This document shows, one piece after another, positions 36,589 to 46,065 of a DNA stretch of 64,000 bases. The translations under genes and the position numbers were made by a program. The DNA lies in assembly GCA_027618475.1 (NCBI GenBank), contig JAQCEJ010000004.1:1-64000 (forward strand), given 5' to 3'. Position 1 is the stretch's first letter; each line of letters starts with the position of its first letter. Under the pieces are notes generated by a model. The model saw only the letters and a program-made list of their open reading frames with translations. It ran no database searches and was not told where the DNA came from. This stretch comes from Planctomycetota bacterium (GTDB lineage Bacteria; Planctomycetota; Planctomycetia; Planctomycetales; Planctomycetaceae).

Positions 36589-37673
36589 TCAACGTCGTGA
36601 CGGGAGTTCCTGCAGCAGGATGTCGAATTTCGGTTCCATCAGATCGGGTTTGGCTTCCGACCAGTCGACATCTTTCACTCGGCACATCAATTGAGGTTTG
36701 ACCCATTTCGCGGCCTGCGGCACCTTGATAATCGGTCGAAATGTATCGAGTTGTCGCATGCGGACGAGAAGTTTCTGGCGGATGTCGACCGGAATTTTCT
36801 CGGCGGGAATCGTGCCTATGAAAGTCAGTCGTCCCTTGACATGAGTCGCCAGCAGCAGCGTGTTGAAGTCGTTGTCGCTCATCGGGGTGTAACCGACGAT
36901 CAGACATTCGACTTCGACCCAGTTTCGGAGATCTTCGGCCGATTCATTTTCTCCGTCCCCTTCACCCTCTCCCGTGAAATCATTGATGGCATCTTCGAGA
37001 TTGTCGGCCCCCCCTCGGCCTCCCTGGCTTGTTCGACAATTTCCTGAACCAGATTGACCTGGGCGTGTGGAACGAAACCCCAGTCGTCGAAGATGGCGGA
37101 ATAACGGATACCACCGATAAGCGTCATAGCGGCAATGATGGCGGCTACCCCCCAGCTCATCAGCCAGACGGACCATGCTTTTTTTGGTAACACATTAAAC
37201 GTCGAAAACCAGATATAAATCGGTTTCATCATCCAGTCCATCACGCCGATCTTTTCGCCGTTGACAAACGACGCGAATAGAAACGCGGCGATCTGTGCGA
37301 TCGTGACGGCGACCAATCCGGTGCCGATTTGAGATAGCGACCACACCGCTCGAAAGTGAACGTCACCGGAATAATAAAATCCGACATAGGCACTCAGCCC
37401 GATCAGACCGACGATACCGGCGATTAATACGATGGCCCACGGTGCGATGCGGAATTGTGCGTTCTGTTCACAGTGTAAGGCCGGTTGTCCGATGGAGGAT
37501 GCAGTGGGTGAGATTTCGCCTTCGTATTTCGGGTGATAGCCGCATTGCAGACACCAGTCGGATTCACTCCAGTCGACATCGGTGCCACATCGAGGGCAGC
37601 TGGTCGCAGTGACGGTCTCGAGCGGAGCCTCTTCGTTGATAACGCACGAAGAGGAATCGGTATTCAGGCTCAT
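36589..37673 (-). pseudogene. Zinc-ribbon membrane protein with a frameshift at a G7 run
   Basis: The 5' part starts at 37673 and has an N-terminal zinc ribbon (CPRCG then CLQCG) and several membrane segments (IAPWAIVLIAGIVGLIGLSA; LVAVTIAQIAAFLFASFV; WLMSWGVAAIIAAMTLIGG). The frame leaves sense after EQAREAEGG. The sensible continuation (ADNLEDAINDFTGEGEGD to the stop at 36589) is in another frame. The change falls in a run of seven C on the plus strand (37008-37014); one more base would restore a protein of about 361 residues. The cause could be real decay, slippage, or a sequencing error. The C-terminal part (DNDFNTLLLATHVKGRLTFI) is not recognised. Confidence 0.75.
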
Positions 37674-37852
37674 TGTTGATCTCGTGATAAATCGGTGGGT
37701 TGAATGAAGCGGAGGCAGGCGGGTTTTGGTCTGTCATTTGTACGAATTTGATACGAAAGTATAGAACAAAAAATCGGAGGGGGGAGAAATGTGCGCTGTA
37801 AAAACGCCGTGTTTTCCAGCATTTTCTGGTAGAAACGGGAAGGGGTCAACGA

Positions 37853-37893
37853 AAAAATGGTGACGGGTTCCAGAGGGAACGCGTCACCATTTT
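37853..37893. terminator. Bidirectional terminator-like hairpin
   Basis: AAAATGGTGACG.GTTCC pairs with GGAACGCGTCACCATTTT around a short AGAG loop, with one mismatch. A-rich and T-rich edges on both sides suit termination in either direction. Confidence 0.7.
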
Positions 37894-37980
37894 ATAGAGG
37901 AACGATTTGAATTCGTTCGCAGTCGGGAAGATCAAAAAAGGGTTATGACTGCTGTATGCGAATTGGCAGTTTTTTCGAGG

Positions 37981-38025
37981 GAGTTCGTCGGGGAGAGCCC
38001 GGGAGGCTCTCCCCGATGGGGAACT
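37981..38025 (-). terminator. GC-rich hairpin downstream of the cysteine-rich gene
   Basis: GGGGAGAGCC-CGGG-AGGCTCTCCCC stem, with outer GAGTTC/GAACTC pairing. It lies about 90 bp after the cysteine-rich gene stop on the minus strand. A T run does not follow, so it could be an mRNA-stabilising structure rather than a terminator. Confidence 0.45.
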
Positions 38026-38111
38026 CACAGTGTCAAGTTGCCAAGAATGATACGGGATACAAGTTCAAACAGTCATAACCCTTTGTGTTAACATCGTCTA
38101 CTCGTCTGTGA

Positions 38112-39149
38112 TTAGCCGGCACAGCTGTTGCTGGTATCGCAGCAGTTGCGGCGGTTCTGTCGGCAGCAGCGAACGCGACGTTCACGGCAGCAACGAACCT
38201 TACGGCATCGTTCTTTGCAGCACTTCGGCTTGCAGCAATCGTTGCTGGGAGCCGGATCACAGCACTTCTTGGACTTGCAGCAATTGGCCTTGGGAGCACA
38301 GCACTTGGCCTTGGGCTGGCAGCAGGGCTTCTTGTCGCAGCACTTGCGGGCCGGTTTGCAGCAGTGAGCTTTGGGAGCACAGCAGCTGGCCTTGGGCGCA
38401 CAGCAGGGCTTCTTGTCGCAGCACTTGCGGGCCGGTTTGCAGCAGTGAGCTTTAGGAGCACAGCAGCTGGCCTTAGGCTGGCAGCAGGGCTTCTTGTCGC
38501 AGCACTTGCGAGCCGGTTTGCAGCAGTGAGCTTTAGGAGCACAGCAGCTGGCCTTGGGCGCACAGCAGGCCGGTTTGTGGCAGCACTTGCGAGCAGGCTT
38601 GCAGCAGTTCGCTTTGGGCGCACAGCACTTGGCCTTGGGTTCGCAGCACGGCTTCTTGTCGCAGCACTTGCGAGCCGGCTTGCAGCAGTTCGCCTTGGGC
38701 TCACAGCATTTGGCCTTAGGTTCGCAACACGGCTTTTTGTCGCAGCACTTGCGAGCAGGCTTGCAGCAGTTCGCTTTGGGCGCACAGCAGCTGGCTTTCG
38801 GTTCGCAGCAATTGCGACGTGACCGGCGGTTGCCTCGTTCACGACAGCAAGTCGCATTGGGCTCACAGCAGCTGGCTTTCGGCGCACAGCAAGTGGCCTT
38901 CGGTTCGCAGCAGTTGCGACGTGACCGGCGGTTGCCTCGTTCACGGCAGCAGGTCGGCTTCGGTTCGCAGCAGGTGCGAGCCGGTTTGCAACAGGTTGGT
39001 TTCGGTTGACAACAAGTGACCGGCTGACAACAGTCGGCTGGTGCACCGCAGTCGTTATTGGATTTTAACATGCTCAACAGGCCGGCGTCAGCGGAGTTAG
39101 CGCTGATACAACAGACCAGGAGAGCTGCTGATACAGTCAAGAACCTCAT
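38112..39149 (-). CDS. Secreted cysteine-rich repeat protein
   Basis: 345 residues from ATG 39149; AGGAG lies nine bases before this ATG, while an ATG nine bases further upstream directly abuts it. A signal peptide (MRFLTVSAALLVCCISANSA) is followed by a mature chain with about 41 CC pairs spaced every 5-7 residues plus three single Cys. The central 162 residues are six copies of a 27-residue unit (CCKPARK CCDKKP CCxPKAx CCxPKAx). Two copies of CCRERGNRRSRRN precede it. The C-terminus is Arg- and Cys-rich. The chain is basic. It may be a cross-linked envelope protein or a metal-binding protein. Planctomycete cell walls are known to be rich in cystine protein, but I do not see the YTV motif. 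Confidence 0.85.
   Translation of the reverse strand: MRFLTVSAALLVCCISANSADAGLLSMLKSNNDCGAPADCCQPVTCCQPKPTCCKPARTCCEPKPTCCRERGNRRSRRNCCEPKATCCAPKASCCEPNATCCRERGNRRSRRNCCEPKASCCAPKANCCKPARKCCDKKPCCEPKAKCCEPKANCCKPARKCCDKKPCCEPKAKCCAPKANCCKPARKCCHKPACCAPKASCCAPKAHCCKPARKCCDKKPCCQPKASCCAPKAHCCKPARKCCDKKPCCAPKASCCAPKAHCCKPARKCCDKKPCCQPKAKCCAPKANCCKSKKCCDPAPSNDCCKPKCCKERCRKVRCCRERRVRCCRQNRRNCCDTSNSCAG
38283..38768 (-). repeat. Six tandem 81-bp coding repeats
   Basis: Six in-frame 81-bp copies encode the 27-residue cysteine unit. Copies differ mainly at the residues after CC (E, A or Q) and at the last residue (N or H). One copy has CCHKPA instead of CCDKKP. The repeats make alternative frames spuriously open, and length variation between strains is expected. 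Confidence 0.85.
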
Positions 39150-39687
39150 TCTGGGCATCTCCTAAATTACTTGTGATTCGTGAAGCACGTGAGGAACTCC
39201 AGGTGTGGTGCGTGTCGAATACCCGTAGCCGACGCGCAGGAGTCCGTTTCTCACGGTGACAAAGTGAGTAACACTGGTCGTTTTTTCGTCATTCGAAGAC
39301 AGGACAGTCTAGATAAACTGCGAAAGTTATCTATTGCTGATTTAAGTCGGTACAATACACCGAGGAAAACGATTGTGACGGCACTTTATACGGTTCGTTC
39401 GTTTAGTTTCCATGCCGATTTTTCCTAATTTAGCGGTCCGTTCTAAAGAATCGTTCATGCGTAACATAATGCTAATTCGTGATATAGAACGTGTGCCCGA
39501 AACGTGTCATCGACTGAGTCCCGAACAACCATCGGTGTGGTCACCCCAAGGCATCCCCACTCACCTCAAACCGATATGGATTTCGACGCTGGCAGGAGTT
39601 TACCGTCGGGTTATACTGCGGAACCGGCTATCAAAGGAAAGTAGCCAACCCCAAGTCGACCGATCACATGAATAAAGGATCACGGCG
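39150..39687. other. Divergent intergenic region
   Basis: 538 bp between the cysteine-rich gene (-) and a membrane-protein gene (+). No gene is supported. The segment from about 39300 to 39480 is AT-rich and may hold promoters, but I cannot assign one. Confidence 0.35.
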
Positions 39688-40671
39688 GTGCCGTATCTGG
39701 GTTCTCTTCTGGTAATAGCAGGAATTCTCCTCCAGCTCGTGGCCGGCTGGAAGATGAAACCTCGTCTAAAACAGACCAGTTTGACCGGGACGTGGTGGAT
39801 CTGGCTTTTCGCCTGGACGTGCTGGGGCGTTTCATGGTTGTGCACATCTCCGCTGACGACGCTTTCAACAGGAACCGGCGACCAGCTGTGGTATGCGACG
39901 ACCGTAATCACTCTGGCCGTCCCGATCGCCGTACTAGGAGCCAGACGGCCGGGTCATGTCGTCTGGGTCATGTTCGTGTTAATTCCTTTGATACTCGTCC
40001 TTTGCTGGCCAGCATGGTTAGATCTTCCACGGACATCGAAAGGGAGCCGACTTTCGCTTGAAGAGCCAACGGTGTTAGGGGTCGGACTGGTCGCGGTGAT
40101 GGGCTTCGGTAATTACGTCGGCACGCGTTGGACACTTGCCGTCCTGTTGGCACTTGCATCGATCGTTGGCGTGATGCTGCCGATCTCCATTTGGGGAAAC
40201 GCCTTACAATCGCACTCCCAGGCGTTTCGCGTCGCGGCGACGCTGGCGAATTCGCTTGCGGCGGCTTTTGTTCTCGTCCGACTTCATACCATGGAAAGGG
40301 GGAGTATGAACGGCAAGTCGCAGAGTCATCTCGCCACGAATCGATCGGACGTCTACAATCCGACGGCCTTGGACCAACGCATTGAAGGCTTCAATCGACT
40401 CTGGTTTACCTTTCGCGATTTGTATGGTTTGGTCTGGGCTCGGCGATATCAGGAGCGGATCAATCATATTGCCGATCGGGAGAAATGGCCGATGCGTCTC
40501 GAATGGTTTGGTTGGGTCTCCGTTCGGGATCACGCTTCTGCATCGACGCAACGTCTGACGGAACGACCCGAGGTTATCACTCCAAACACAATCACCGAGA
40601 TGGAACAACAACAGCGCTGGCTGCTCACGCGATTCGTTCAGCCAGAGTGGATCGATCGGCAGCTGTCGTAA
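39688..40671 (+). CDS. Hypothetical multi-spanning membrane protein
   Basis: 327 residues from GTG 39688, with AAGGA eight bases upstream. About six hydrophobic segments fill residues 1-200 (LGSLLVIAGILLQLVAGW, VVWVMFVLIPLILVLCW, WTLAVLLALASIVGVMLPI and others). The soluble C-terminus has a helical region (NRLWFTFRDLYGLVWARRYQ) and a Trp-rich end (QQQRWLLTRFVQPEWIDRQL). I do not recognise the family. It lies 45 bp before the GAF-SpoIIE gene on the same strand, so they may be co-transcribed. Confidence 0.7.
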   Translation: MPYLGSLLVIAGILLQLVAGWKMKPRLKQTSLTGTWWIWLFAWTCWGVSWLCTSPLTTLSTGTGDQLWYATTVITLAVPIAVLGARRPGHVVWVMFVLIPLILVLCWPAWLDLPRTSKGSRLSLEEPTVLGVGLVAVMGFGNYVGTRWTLAVLLALASIVGVMLPISIWGNALQSHSQAFRVAATLANSLAAAFVLVRLHTMERGSMNGKSQSHLATNRSDVYNPTALDQRIEGFNRLWFTFRDLYGLVWARRYQERINHIADREKWPMRLEWFGWVSVRDHASASTQRLTERPEVITPNTITEMEQQQRWLLTRFVQPEWIDRQLS

Positions 40672-40716
40672 GAAACCGGCTTCGCGACAGCATGAAATGA
40701 ATATCAGGATGATATC

Positions 40717-42036
40717 ATGAATCGTTTTCCCGCCGCTCTCGATACTCAAGTCTCAGTGGCATCCTCGATCGATCCATCACTACTCCCCGATCGAATCGTC
40801 AGTCTGATGGGGCTGCTCGAAACGACCTGTCAGCTCGCGGCATTGTGGGATGAGGACGAAATCCTCAAGCGTGTGACCAACGATGTCTGTGCGGCACTCA
40901 ATTGTGAACGGGCGACGCTTTTTTTGTACGATGCCGCATCTCAAGAATTGTACACCCGGGTTGTGACACAACTCGAACTCCGTGAAATCCGCTTGCCGTT
41001 AAGTCAAGGGGTTTCGGGATGGGTGGCGCGCGAGCGGAAAATTGCCAATATCGCCACTCCGCACGACGATACCCGCTGGAATCCCGATGTCGATCAAAAA
41101 ACAGGTTTTCGTACACGCAACATCCTCACCGCGCCGGTCATCTCGGCACACGATGGCCGGCTCTGCGGCGTGCTGCAACTGCTGAATAAGCCGGGCGGAC
41201 CGTTTGATGTCTTCGACGAACAGATCATACAGGCCTATGCACTGCATGCCGCGAATGCGCTCGAACGAGCCGCCTTGTGGAAACAGGCACACAAGACACA
41301 GGAATTACAATTATCGCTGGAGATGGGTCGCAGAATTCAGCACGGCTTCTTGCCGCATGAATTACCGCACATTACCGACTATGAAATTGCCTCGTGGTGG
41401 GAGCCGGCCGAGGCGGTCGGAGGAGATTACTTCGACCTGATGTGGCTGAACGAAGGAAGGCTGCGCGGCGCAATCGCCGATGTCAGCGGACATGGCGTCG
41501 GGGCGAGTTTGATCATGGCCTCCGCCCGGGCCATGTGGCGTGTGCTGGCCAAAACCGATGTCTCTCCCGATCAAACGCTCAATTGGCTTGCCGATGCCAT
41601 AGCGGACGATCTCCAAGATGGGCGGTTCATCACGATGTTGATGGCGGAACTCGATGTTCGACGCCATCGTCTGACATACGCTAACGCCGGCCACGGTCCT
41701 GCCTTGATTTTCCAGGCAGCAGAACGAAAATGTGTGAGGCTGGTGTCGACGGGACTTCCGCTCGGCTTCCCCGGCGAAAAACCGTGTGAACCGGGCTCCG
41801 TTTACGATTTAGCCCCCGGCGATATGGTGCTGCTGGCGACCGATGGACTGGTCGAACGAAGAAACAGCGCCGGTGAATATTACGGAGCCGATCGATTGAC
41901 CGACGTTCTGCATCACGCTCATACTCGTTCGGCTTCGAAAATCGTCGAAGCGATCAAGCAGTCGCATGCCGACTTTAGCGGCGAACTTCCCGCCGATGAT
42001 GACATCACGCTCTTGATCCTCCGTCGGACGACGTAA
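40717..42036 (+). CDS. GAF-domain SpoIIE-type protein phosphatase
   Basis: 439 residues. A GAF domain (about 45-200) includes VCAALNCERATLFLYDAASQ and TRNILTAPVISAHDGRLCGV. A PP2C/SpoIIE domain (about 230-439) has VGGDYFDLMW, AIADVSGHGVGASLIM and VLLATDGLVERRN, carrying the metal-binding Asp residues. The linker GRRIQHGFLPHELPHI is typical of RsbU-like phosphatases that release sigma-factor regulators. Its stop overlaps an ATG (TAATG) of the next frame. Confidence 0.92.
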   Translation: MNRFPAALDTQVSVASSIDPSLLPDRIVSLMGLLETTCQLAALWDEDEILKRVTNDVCAALNCERATLFLYDAASQELYTRVVTQLELREIRLPLSQGVSGWVARERKIANIATPHDDTRWNPDVDQKTGFRTRNILTAPVISAHDGRLCGVLQLLNKPGGPFDVFDEQIIQAYALHAANALERAALWKQAHKTQELQLSLEMGRRIQHGFLPHELPHITDYEIASWWEPAEAVGGDYFDLMWLNEGRLRGAIADVSGHGVGASLIMASARAMWRVLAKTDVSPDQTLNWLADAIADDLQDGRFITMLMAELDVRRHRLTYANAGHGPALIFQAAERKCVRLVSTGLPLGFPGEKPCEPGSVYDLAPGDMVLLATDGLVERRNSAGEYYGADRLTDVLHHAHTRSASKIVEAIKQSHADFSGELPADDDITLLILRRTT

Positions 42037-42137
42037 TGACGACTTCCCTGCAGGGTGAAGTCGAACCGGTTGTGATTGCGCGTGCGGAGGACTACAATAG
42101 GAGCGTAAACGACTCGCTTCTAAGGAGCCGGAGCGCG

Positions 42138-42539
42138 ATGCCGGAAATCATGATCATCGAGCGGCAATCTCGATGGACGCCTGAGCTGCAGAGGCAGGTT
42201 CAGGCGTTACCAAACGCGAAAGTGTTCGGTGCCGGGGAGGCATTTTCGGTGAACCCATGCAGAACATGGGCGGGGTTGCGTCCCGACCAGATCGCTGCCG
42301 GCACGGTTATCGTTGTGGACTTGAATTTTGGTGTGGCAGAGTGCCTGCATTTTCTGGGGAGAATGTTTCCGCATCTCGAAGATTGCAGGGTGGTCATCAT
42401 CGGTTCGCCGTCGACGCATTCCTTAGAATGGACATTCTACGAGATGGGAGTTACGGTCTATCTCGCCGAATGCCATCACGGCGAACAATTGATGAACATC
42501 TGCCGGCGACTCATGTCCGCATCGAAAAGAACATCCTGA
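42138..42539 (+). CDS. Receiver-like hypothetical protein after the SpoIIE phosphatase
   Basis: 133 residues from ATG 42138, with TAAGGAG upstream; an earlier ATG at 42036 overlaps the phosphatase stop (TAATG) and is possible. Strand-helix alternation and IVVDLNFGVAECLHFLGRMF resemble a receiver domain around its Asp, and CRVVIIGSPSTHSLEWTFYE and VTVYLAECHHGEQLMNICRR fit the later strands. The N-terminal acidic pair is absent (MIIERQ), so it is likely a pseudo-receiver. It may partner the phosphatase. Confidence 0.6.
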   Translation: MPEIMIIERQSRWTPELQRQVQALPNAKVFGAGEAFSVNPCRTWAGLRPDQIAAGTVIVVDLNFGVAECLHFLGRMFPHLEDCRVVIIGSPSTHSLEWTFYEMGVTVYLAECHHGEQLMNICRRLMSASKRTS

Positions 42540-42667
42540 ATCAGGTTTGACTGCCCCTACAAATCTGGTTCAATCGTCCCGATTGCCGTTAAATACGCCG
42601 TTTTCTGGGTAATGGAACGGTATGAAACAGAGAAATCCGCGAAAAAAAGAGAGCAAGAGCATCGTCC

Positions 42668-43750
42668 ATGAATTCCGGCCCCGTATCAGAGACTGAGATT
42701 ATACAACTGGTTGGTCAGATCACCGATCCCGAGATTCACCGAACTCTCGGAGAACTAAAAATGGTCAAATCGGCGAAACTGACCGCCGATGGATCGTCCC
42801 TCGTTGAGATCGAATTGCCGACACCGGCTTATCCGAGGCGCGAACGAATCACAACGGCCATCACAGAGGCATTGCAGAATCGCTATCCTCAAATTGGTCA
42901 TGTTTCGGTCACGTACTCGCATGTCGTTAAAGGACTGGATACCGGCGGTGCCATCGGTTTGAAAGCCAAAAACGTCATCGCCGTCGGCAGTGGCAAGGGA
43001 GGAGTCGGAAAAAGCACGGTCGCTGCCTGCCTGGCATTCGGCCTGCAAAATTGCGGCGCCCGCGTCGGGCTGATGGATGCCGACGTCTATGGCCCGAGCA
43101 TTCCTCACCTGCTCGGTATCACGGGCAAACCGAGTATCATGGAGGAAACCGGCCCGGGGGGCGAAACCATCAATCGCATCGTGCCGATGGTCTCCGACGG
43201 CGTCAAATGCATTTCTATGGGCTTCTTTATGGAACCCGAAAAAGCCGTCGTCTGGCGTGGTCCCTTATTGCACCGGGCGATTACTCAATTCTTAAAAGAT
43301 ACCGATTGGGGCGAACTCGATTACCTGATAATCGATCTCCCTCCAGGAACAGGCGATGTATCGCTGACGCTGTCACAGCTTCTCGGCCTCGCCGGTGCGG
43401 TTGTCGTCTGTTCGCCGCAACAGGTCGCACTGTTGGATGCCGTTAAGGCAATCAGTATGTATCGACAGGTAAAAATTCCGGTGCTGGGGATGGTGGAGAA
43501 TATGTCGGGCGAGATATTCGGCCGTGGCGGAACACGAAACAAAGCCGAGGAGATGGGTGTTCCGTTTCTCGGCGAAATTCCGATGGAGGCGCAGATTCGT
43601 ATTCAGGGAGATGCCGGGAAGATTTCGGAACTCTTCAAGCACGACAACCCAGCCCGCCCCTTTTTGCAGGCGATGTGCGAACAAACCGCGATGCAGATTG
43701 CCCGCCAGCTCTTACAGACACCGCGCATGCCGACGCTGGAGATCTTGTAA
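42668..43750 (+). CDS. mrp: Mrp/ApbC-family iron-sulfur carrier ATPase
   Basis: 360 residues. An N-terminal MIP18/DUF59 domain (TDPEIHRTLGELKMVKSAKL) precedes the P-loop ATPase: deviant Walker A VGSGKGGVGKST, VGLMDADVYGPSIPHLLG, and LIIDLPPGTGDVSLTL. The usual CxxC near the C-terminus for cluster binding is not evident: the corresponding region reads MVENMSGEIFGRGGTRNKAE. These proteins load or carry Fe-S clusters. The suf genes follow 334 bp downstream, in the same direction. Confidence 0.9.
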   Translation: MNSGPVSETEIIQLVGQITDPEIHRTLGELKMVKSAKLTADGSSLVEIELPTPAYPRRERITTAITEALQNRYPQIGHVSVTYSHVVKGLDTGGAIGLKAKNVIAVGSGKGGVGKSTVAACLAFGLQNCGARVGLMDADVYGPSIPHLLGITGKPSIMEETGPGGETINRIVPMVSDGVKCISMGFFMEPEKAVVWRGPLLHRAITQFLKDTDWGELDYLIIDLPPGTGDVSLTLSQLLGLAGAVVVCSPQQVALLDAVKAISMYRQVKIPVLGMVENMSGEIFGRGGTRNKAEEMGVPFLGEIPMEAQIRIQGDAGKISELFKHDNPARPFLQAMCEQTAMQIARQLLQTPRMPTLEIL

Positions 43751-44084
43751 GACATTTATACATAACAGCTTAAGAACCGGACGCATCGAACGTAGATCGC
43801 TTGGAATCTCATTCACTTCTCCGTAAAATAGAGAAACGGTTCTATTTCGCTGAGTCGAATGGCAGAAATTGTAACGACAAACGGCGATTATCGAGGCCAA
43901 TGGCAAGTACCTATTGAATTCCCGCTATTAAAATATAAGTCACAGCGTAAAATGTCATAAAGAGTGATACAATAATTGAAACGCCTCATCGATCAGGTTA
44001 TTTATCCCTGCAACCAGAAGTAAAACCTCATTCACGTACGATGGCGGCGAAGAGCATCCCTTGTGGATTACGGAGTTTGCGACG
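43751..44084. other. Intergenic region before sufU
   Basis: 334 bp. AT-rich from about 43920 to 43985 with TACAAT at 43968-43973 as a possible -10 box, but no well-placed -35. No gene is supported. Confidence 0.35.
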
Positions 44085-44540
44085 GTGTCTACTCAACTTG
44101 ATGATCTGTACAACGATCATATCTTGGATCATTTCGAATGCCCTTACCATAAAGGGGCGATCGATCATCCCAGTTGCTCGCGGACCGAAAAAAATCCGCT
44201 GTGCGGCGATGTCGTCACGTTGCAGCTTCAGATCAATCCTGAAGGTAAAGTCGAAAACGCATACTTCGACGGCAAGGGATGTGCCATCAGCCAGGCCGCG
44301 GCGTCGATCCTTTGTGAACATGTCGAAGGAAAATCGGTCGACGAGCTCGAAAAGTTCCAGGCGCGCGACATGCTCGATCTGCTGAAGGTTCCGCTCACGG
44401 CCAGCCGGCAGAAATGTGGACTTCTCGGTTTCCGACTGTTGAAGACATTGATCTACGAACAGCACCCCGAAGAGAACGAACATTCCGTTTCTCCCTCGGA
44501 CACGCTTAACACACCCGTTAGCAACACCGACAACGAATAA
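44085..44540 (+). CDS. sufU: SufU-type iron-sulfur cluster assembly protein
   Basis: 151 residues from GTG 44085; ACGGAG nine bases upstream supports it over an upstream TTG frame. Conserved cysteines are in NPLCGDVV, GKGCAISQAAASILCE and KCGLLGF, with Asp in LCGD. SufU proteins take sulfur from SufS, with zinc bound at these cysteines. The sufS gene begins 45 bp downstream. The C-terminal tail (HPEENEHSVSPSDTLNTPVS) is longer than usual. Confidence 0.9.
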   Translation: MSTQLDDLYNDHILDHFECPYHKGAIDHPSCSRTEKNPLCGDVVTLQLQINPEGKVENAYFDGKGCAISQAAASILCEHVEGKSVDELEKFQARDMLDLLKVPLTASRQKCGLLGFRLLKTLIYEQHPEENEHSVSPSDTLNTPVSNTDNE

Positions 44541-44585
44541 GCGTTGCCGATTCGCCCTACGCAGCGTATCCCAAGAATTACTTCG

Positions 44586-45836
44586 ATGACCGCGACACTT
44601 CGACCTACCTGGACCGCGGAAACCATCCGCCGCGATTTTCCGATATTGGAGAAGAGGCTTCCTAACGGTCAGCCCTTGGTCTATCTCGACAACGCTGCGA
44701 CGTCGCAAAAACCGCAGGTCGTTATTAATGCCGTTCGCGACTGCTACGAGACCTACTACTCCAACGTGCATCGCGGCGTCCATCAACTCGGCGACCGCGT
44801 GACCGAAGAACTCGAAGGATCGCGCGCGAAAATCCAGAAGTTCGTCGGTGCCAACGAGCCGGAAGAAATCATCTTTACGTCCGGCACCACGATGTCTATC
44901 AATCTTGTTGCCAATGGCTGGGGACGCCGGTTTCTAAGTGAAGGAGACGAGGTTCTCGTCACCGAGATGGAGCATCATGCGAATCTCGTCCCCTGGCAGC
45001 AAATTGTACGCGAAAAAAATGCCCGACTGCGCTACATCCCGATCACGGCCGAAGGCCGTCTCGACAAGGAACAACTCGAATCGCTTATCGGACCGCGAAC
45101 GAAAATGATCGCGGTGACAACGATGTCAAACGTATTGGGTACCATCAACGACATTCATGCACTCTCCGAGGCTGCGTCGTCGTGCGGAGCCCGCTTGCTT
45201 GTCGATGCCGCACAGAGCGTCGCTCATATGCCTACGAATGTTCTTTCCCCACGCGTGGATTTTCTGGCGTTCTCGGGACATAAAATTTATGGTCCTTCGG
45301 GCATTGGCGTGCTCTACGGCCGGCGGGAACTGCTGGAAGCGATGGACCCGTTCTTATGCGGCGGGAATATGATTTCTGAAGTCCATCGCGACGAATCGAC
45401 ATGGGGCGAACTCCCTGCGAAATTCGAAGCAGGAACATTACCGATTGCTCCTGCGATCGGCCTGGGGACGGCCATCGATTACGTGCAACAACTCGGCTGG
45501 CAGGAAATTCATGACGTAGAAACGACCCTCACTCGACGAGCGTGGGATGTGTTGACCGAGATTCCTGGCCTTCACATCGTCGGCCCACCGGCTGACGAAC
45601 GGGGGAGTATCATCAGCTTTACCGTCGATCGACTTCACCCGCACGATCTGGCGACGCTGGTCGATCAGAAGGGGGTTGCCATCCGCGCCGGACATCATTG
45701 TACGATGCCGTTGCACGACGTTCTGCAGATGATCGCCACCGCCCGTGCGAGCTTCGCCGTTTACAACACCCTCGAAGAAGTCGACATTCTTGCCGACGCC
45801 ATCCGTCATGCACGCAAGGTGATGCGGCTGTCGTGA
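44586..45836 (+). CDS. sufS: Cysteine desulfurase SufS
   Basis: 416 residues from ATG 44586. It is a class V aminotransferase fold: YLDNAATSQKP near the start, EHHANLVPW, the PLP Lys in FSGHKIYGPSG and the catalytic Cys in RAGHHCTMPLHDV. The Cys context is the group II (SufS/CsdA) type. It supplies persulfide sulfur for Fe-S cluster building, with SufU upstream. The sufBCD scaffold genes are not in this window. Confidence 0.94.
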   Translation: MTATLRPTWTAETIRRDFPILEKRLPNGQPLVYLDNAATSQKPQVVINAVRDCYETYYSNVHRGVHQLGDRVTEELEGSRAKIQKFVGANEPEEIIFTSGTTMSINLVANGWGRRFLSEGDEVLVTEMEHHANLVPWQQIVREKNARLRYIPITAEGRLDKEQLESLIGPRTKMIAVTTMSNVLGTINDIHALSEAASSCGARLLVDAAQSVAHMPTNVLSPRVDFLAFSGHKIYGPSGIGVLYGRRELLEAMDPFLCGGNMISEVHRDESTWGELPAKFEAGTLPIAPAIGLGTAIDYVQQLGWQEIHDVETTLTRRAWDVLTEIPGLHIVGPPADERGSIISFTVDRLHPHDLATLVDQKGVAIRAGHHCTMPLHDVLQMIATARASFAVYNTLEEVDILADAIRHARKVMRLS

Positions 45837-46065
45837 CGTCGCATGTGAAGAAAATACGATTCACGCCGGTCGCACCCAAATCAAGCCTTCGCGTCACCAC
45901 AAGTCGTCGAAATTCCCATTTTTTACCACTGCTGCAAGGAACCAGAAGCGTTCATTATTGTCTATAATCAATCGAGAGAAGCTCCGATTCTGTTTATACC
46001 TGCCATCAGAGACGTTTCTCTCATAATATCAAGCGGTACAGATACATAACGCGATCGAGTATGCC

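Larger units (their letters stand above)
37674..38111. other. Intergenic region with two hairpins
   Basis: 438 bp between two minus-strand genes. It holds the terminator-like hairpins listed separately at 37853-37893 and 37981-38025. No gene is supported. Confidence 0.4.

Noticed and set aside
38033-39046. Long second-frame reading of the cysteine-repeat gene
   Set aside because: It is an artefact of the 81-bp tandem repeats; the other frame has a signal peptide, a good ribosome site and regular CC pairs.
43826-43847. Hairpin AAATAGA...TCTATTT after mrp as a terminator
   Set aside because: Seven AT-rich pairs without a U tail are too weak to call.
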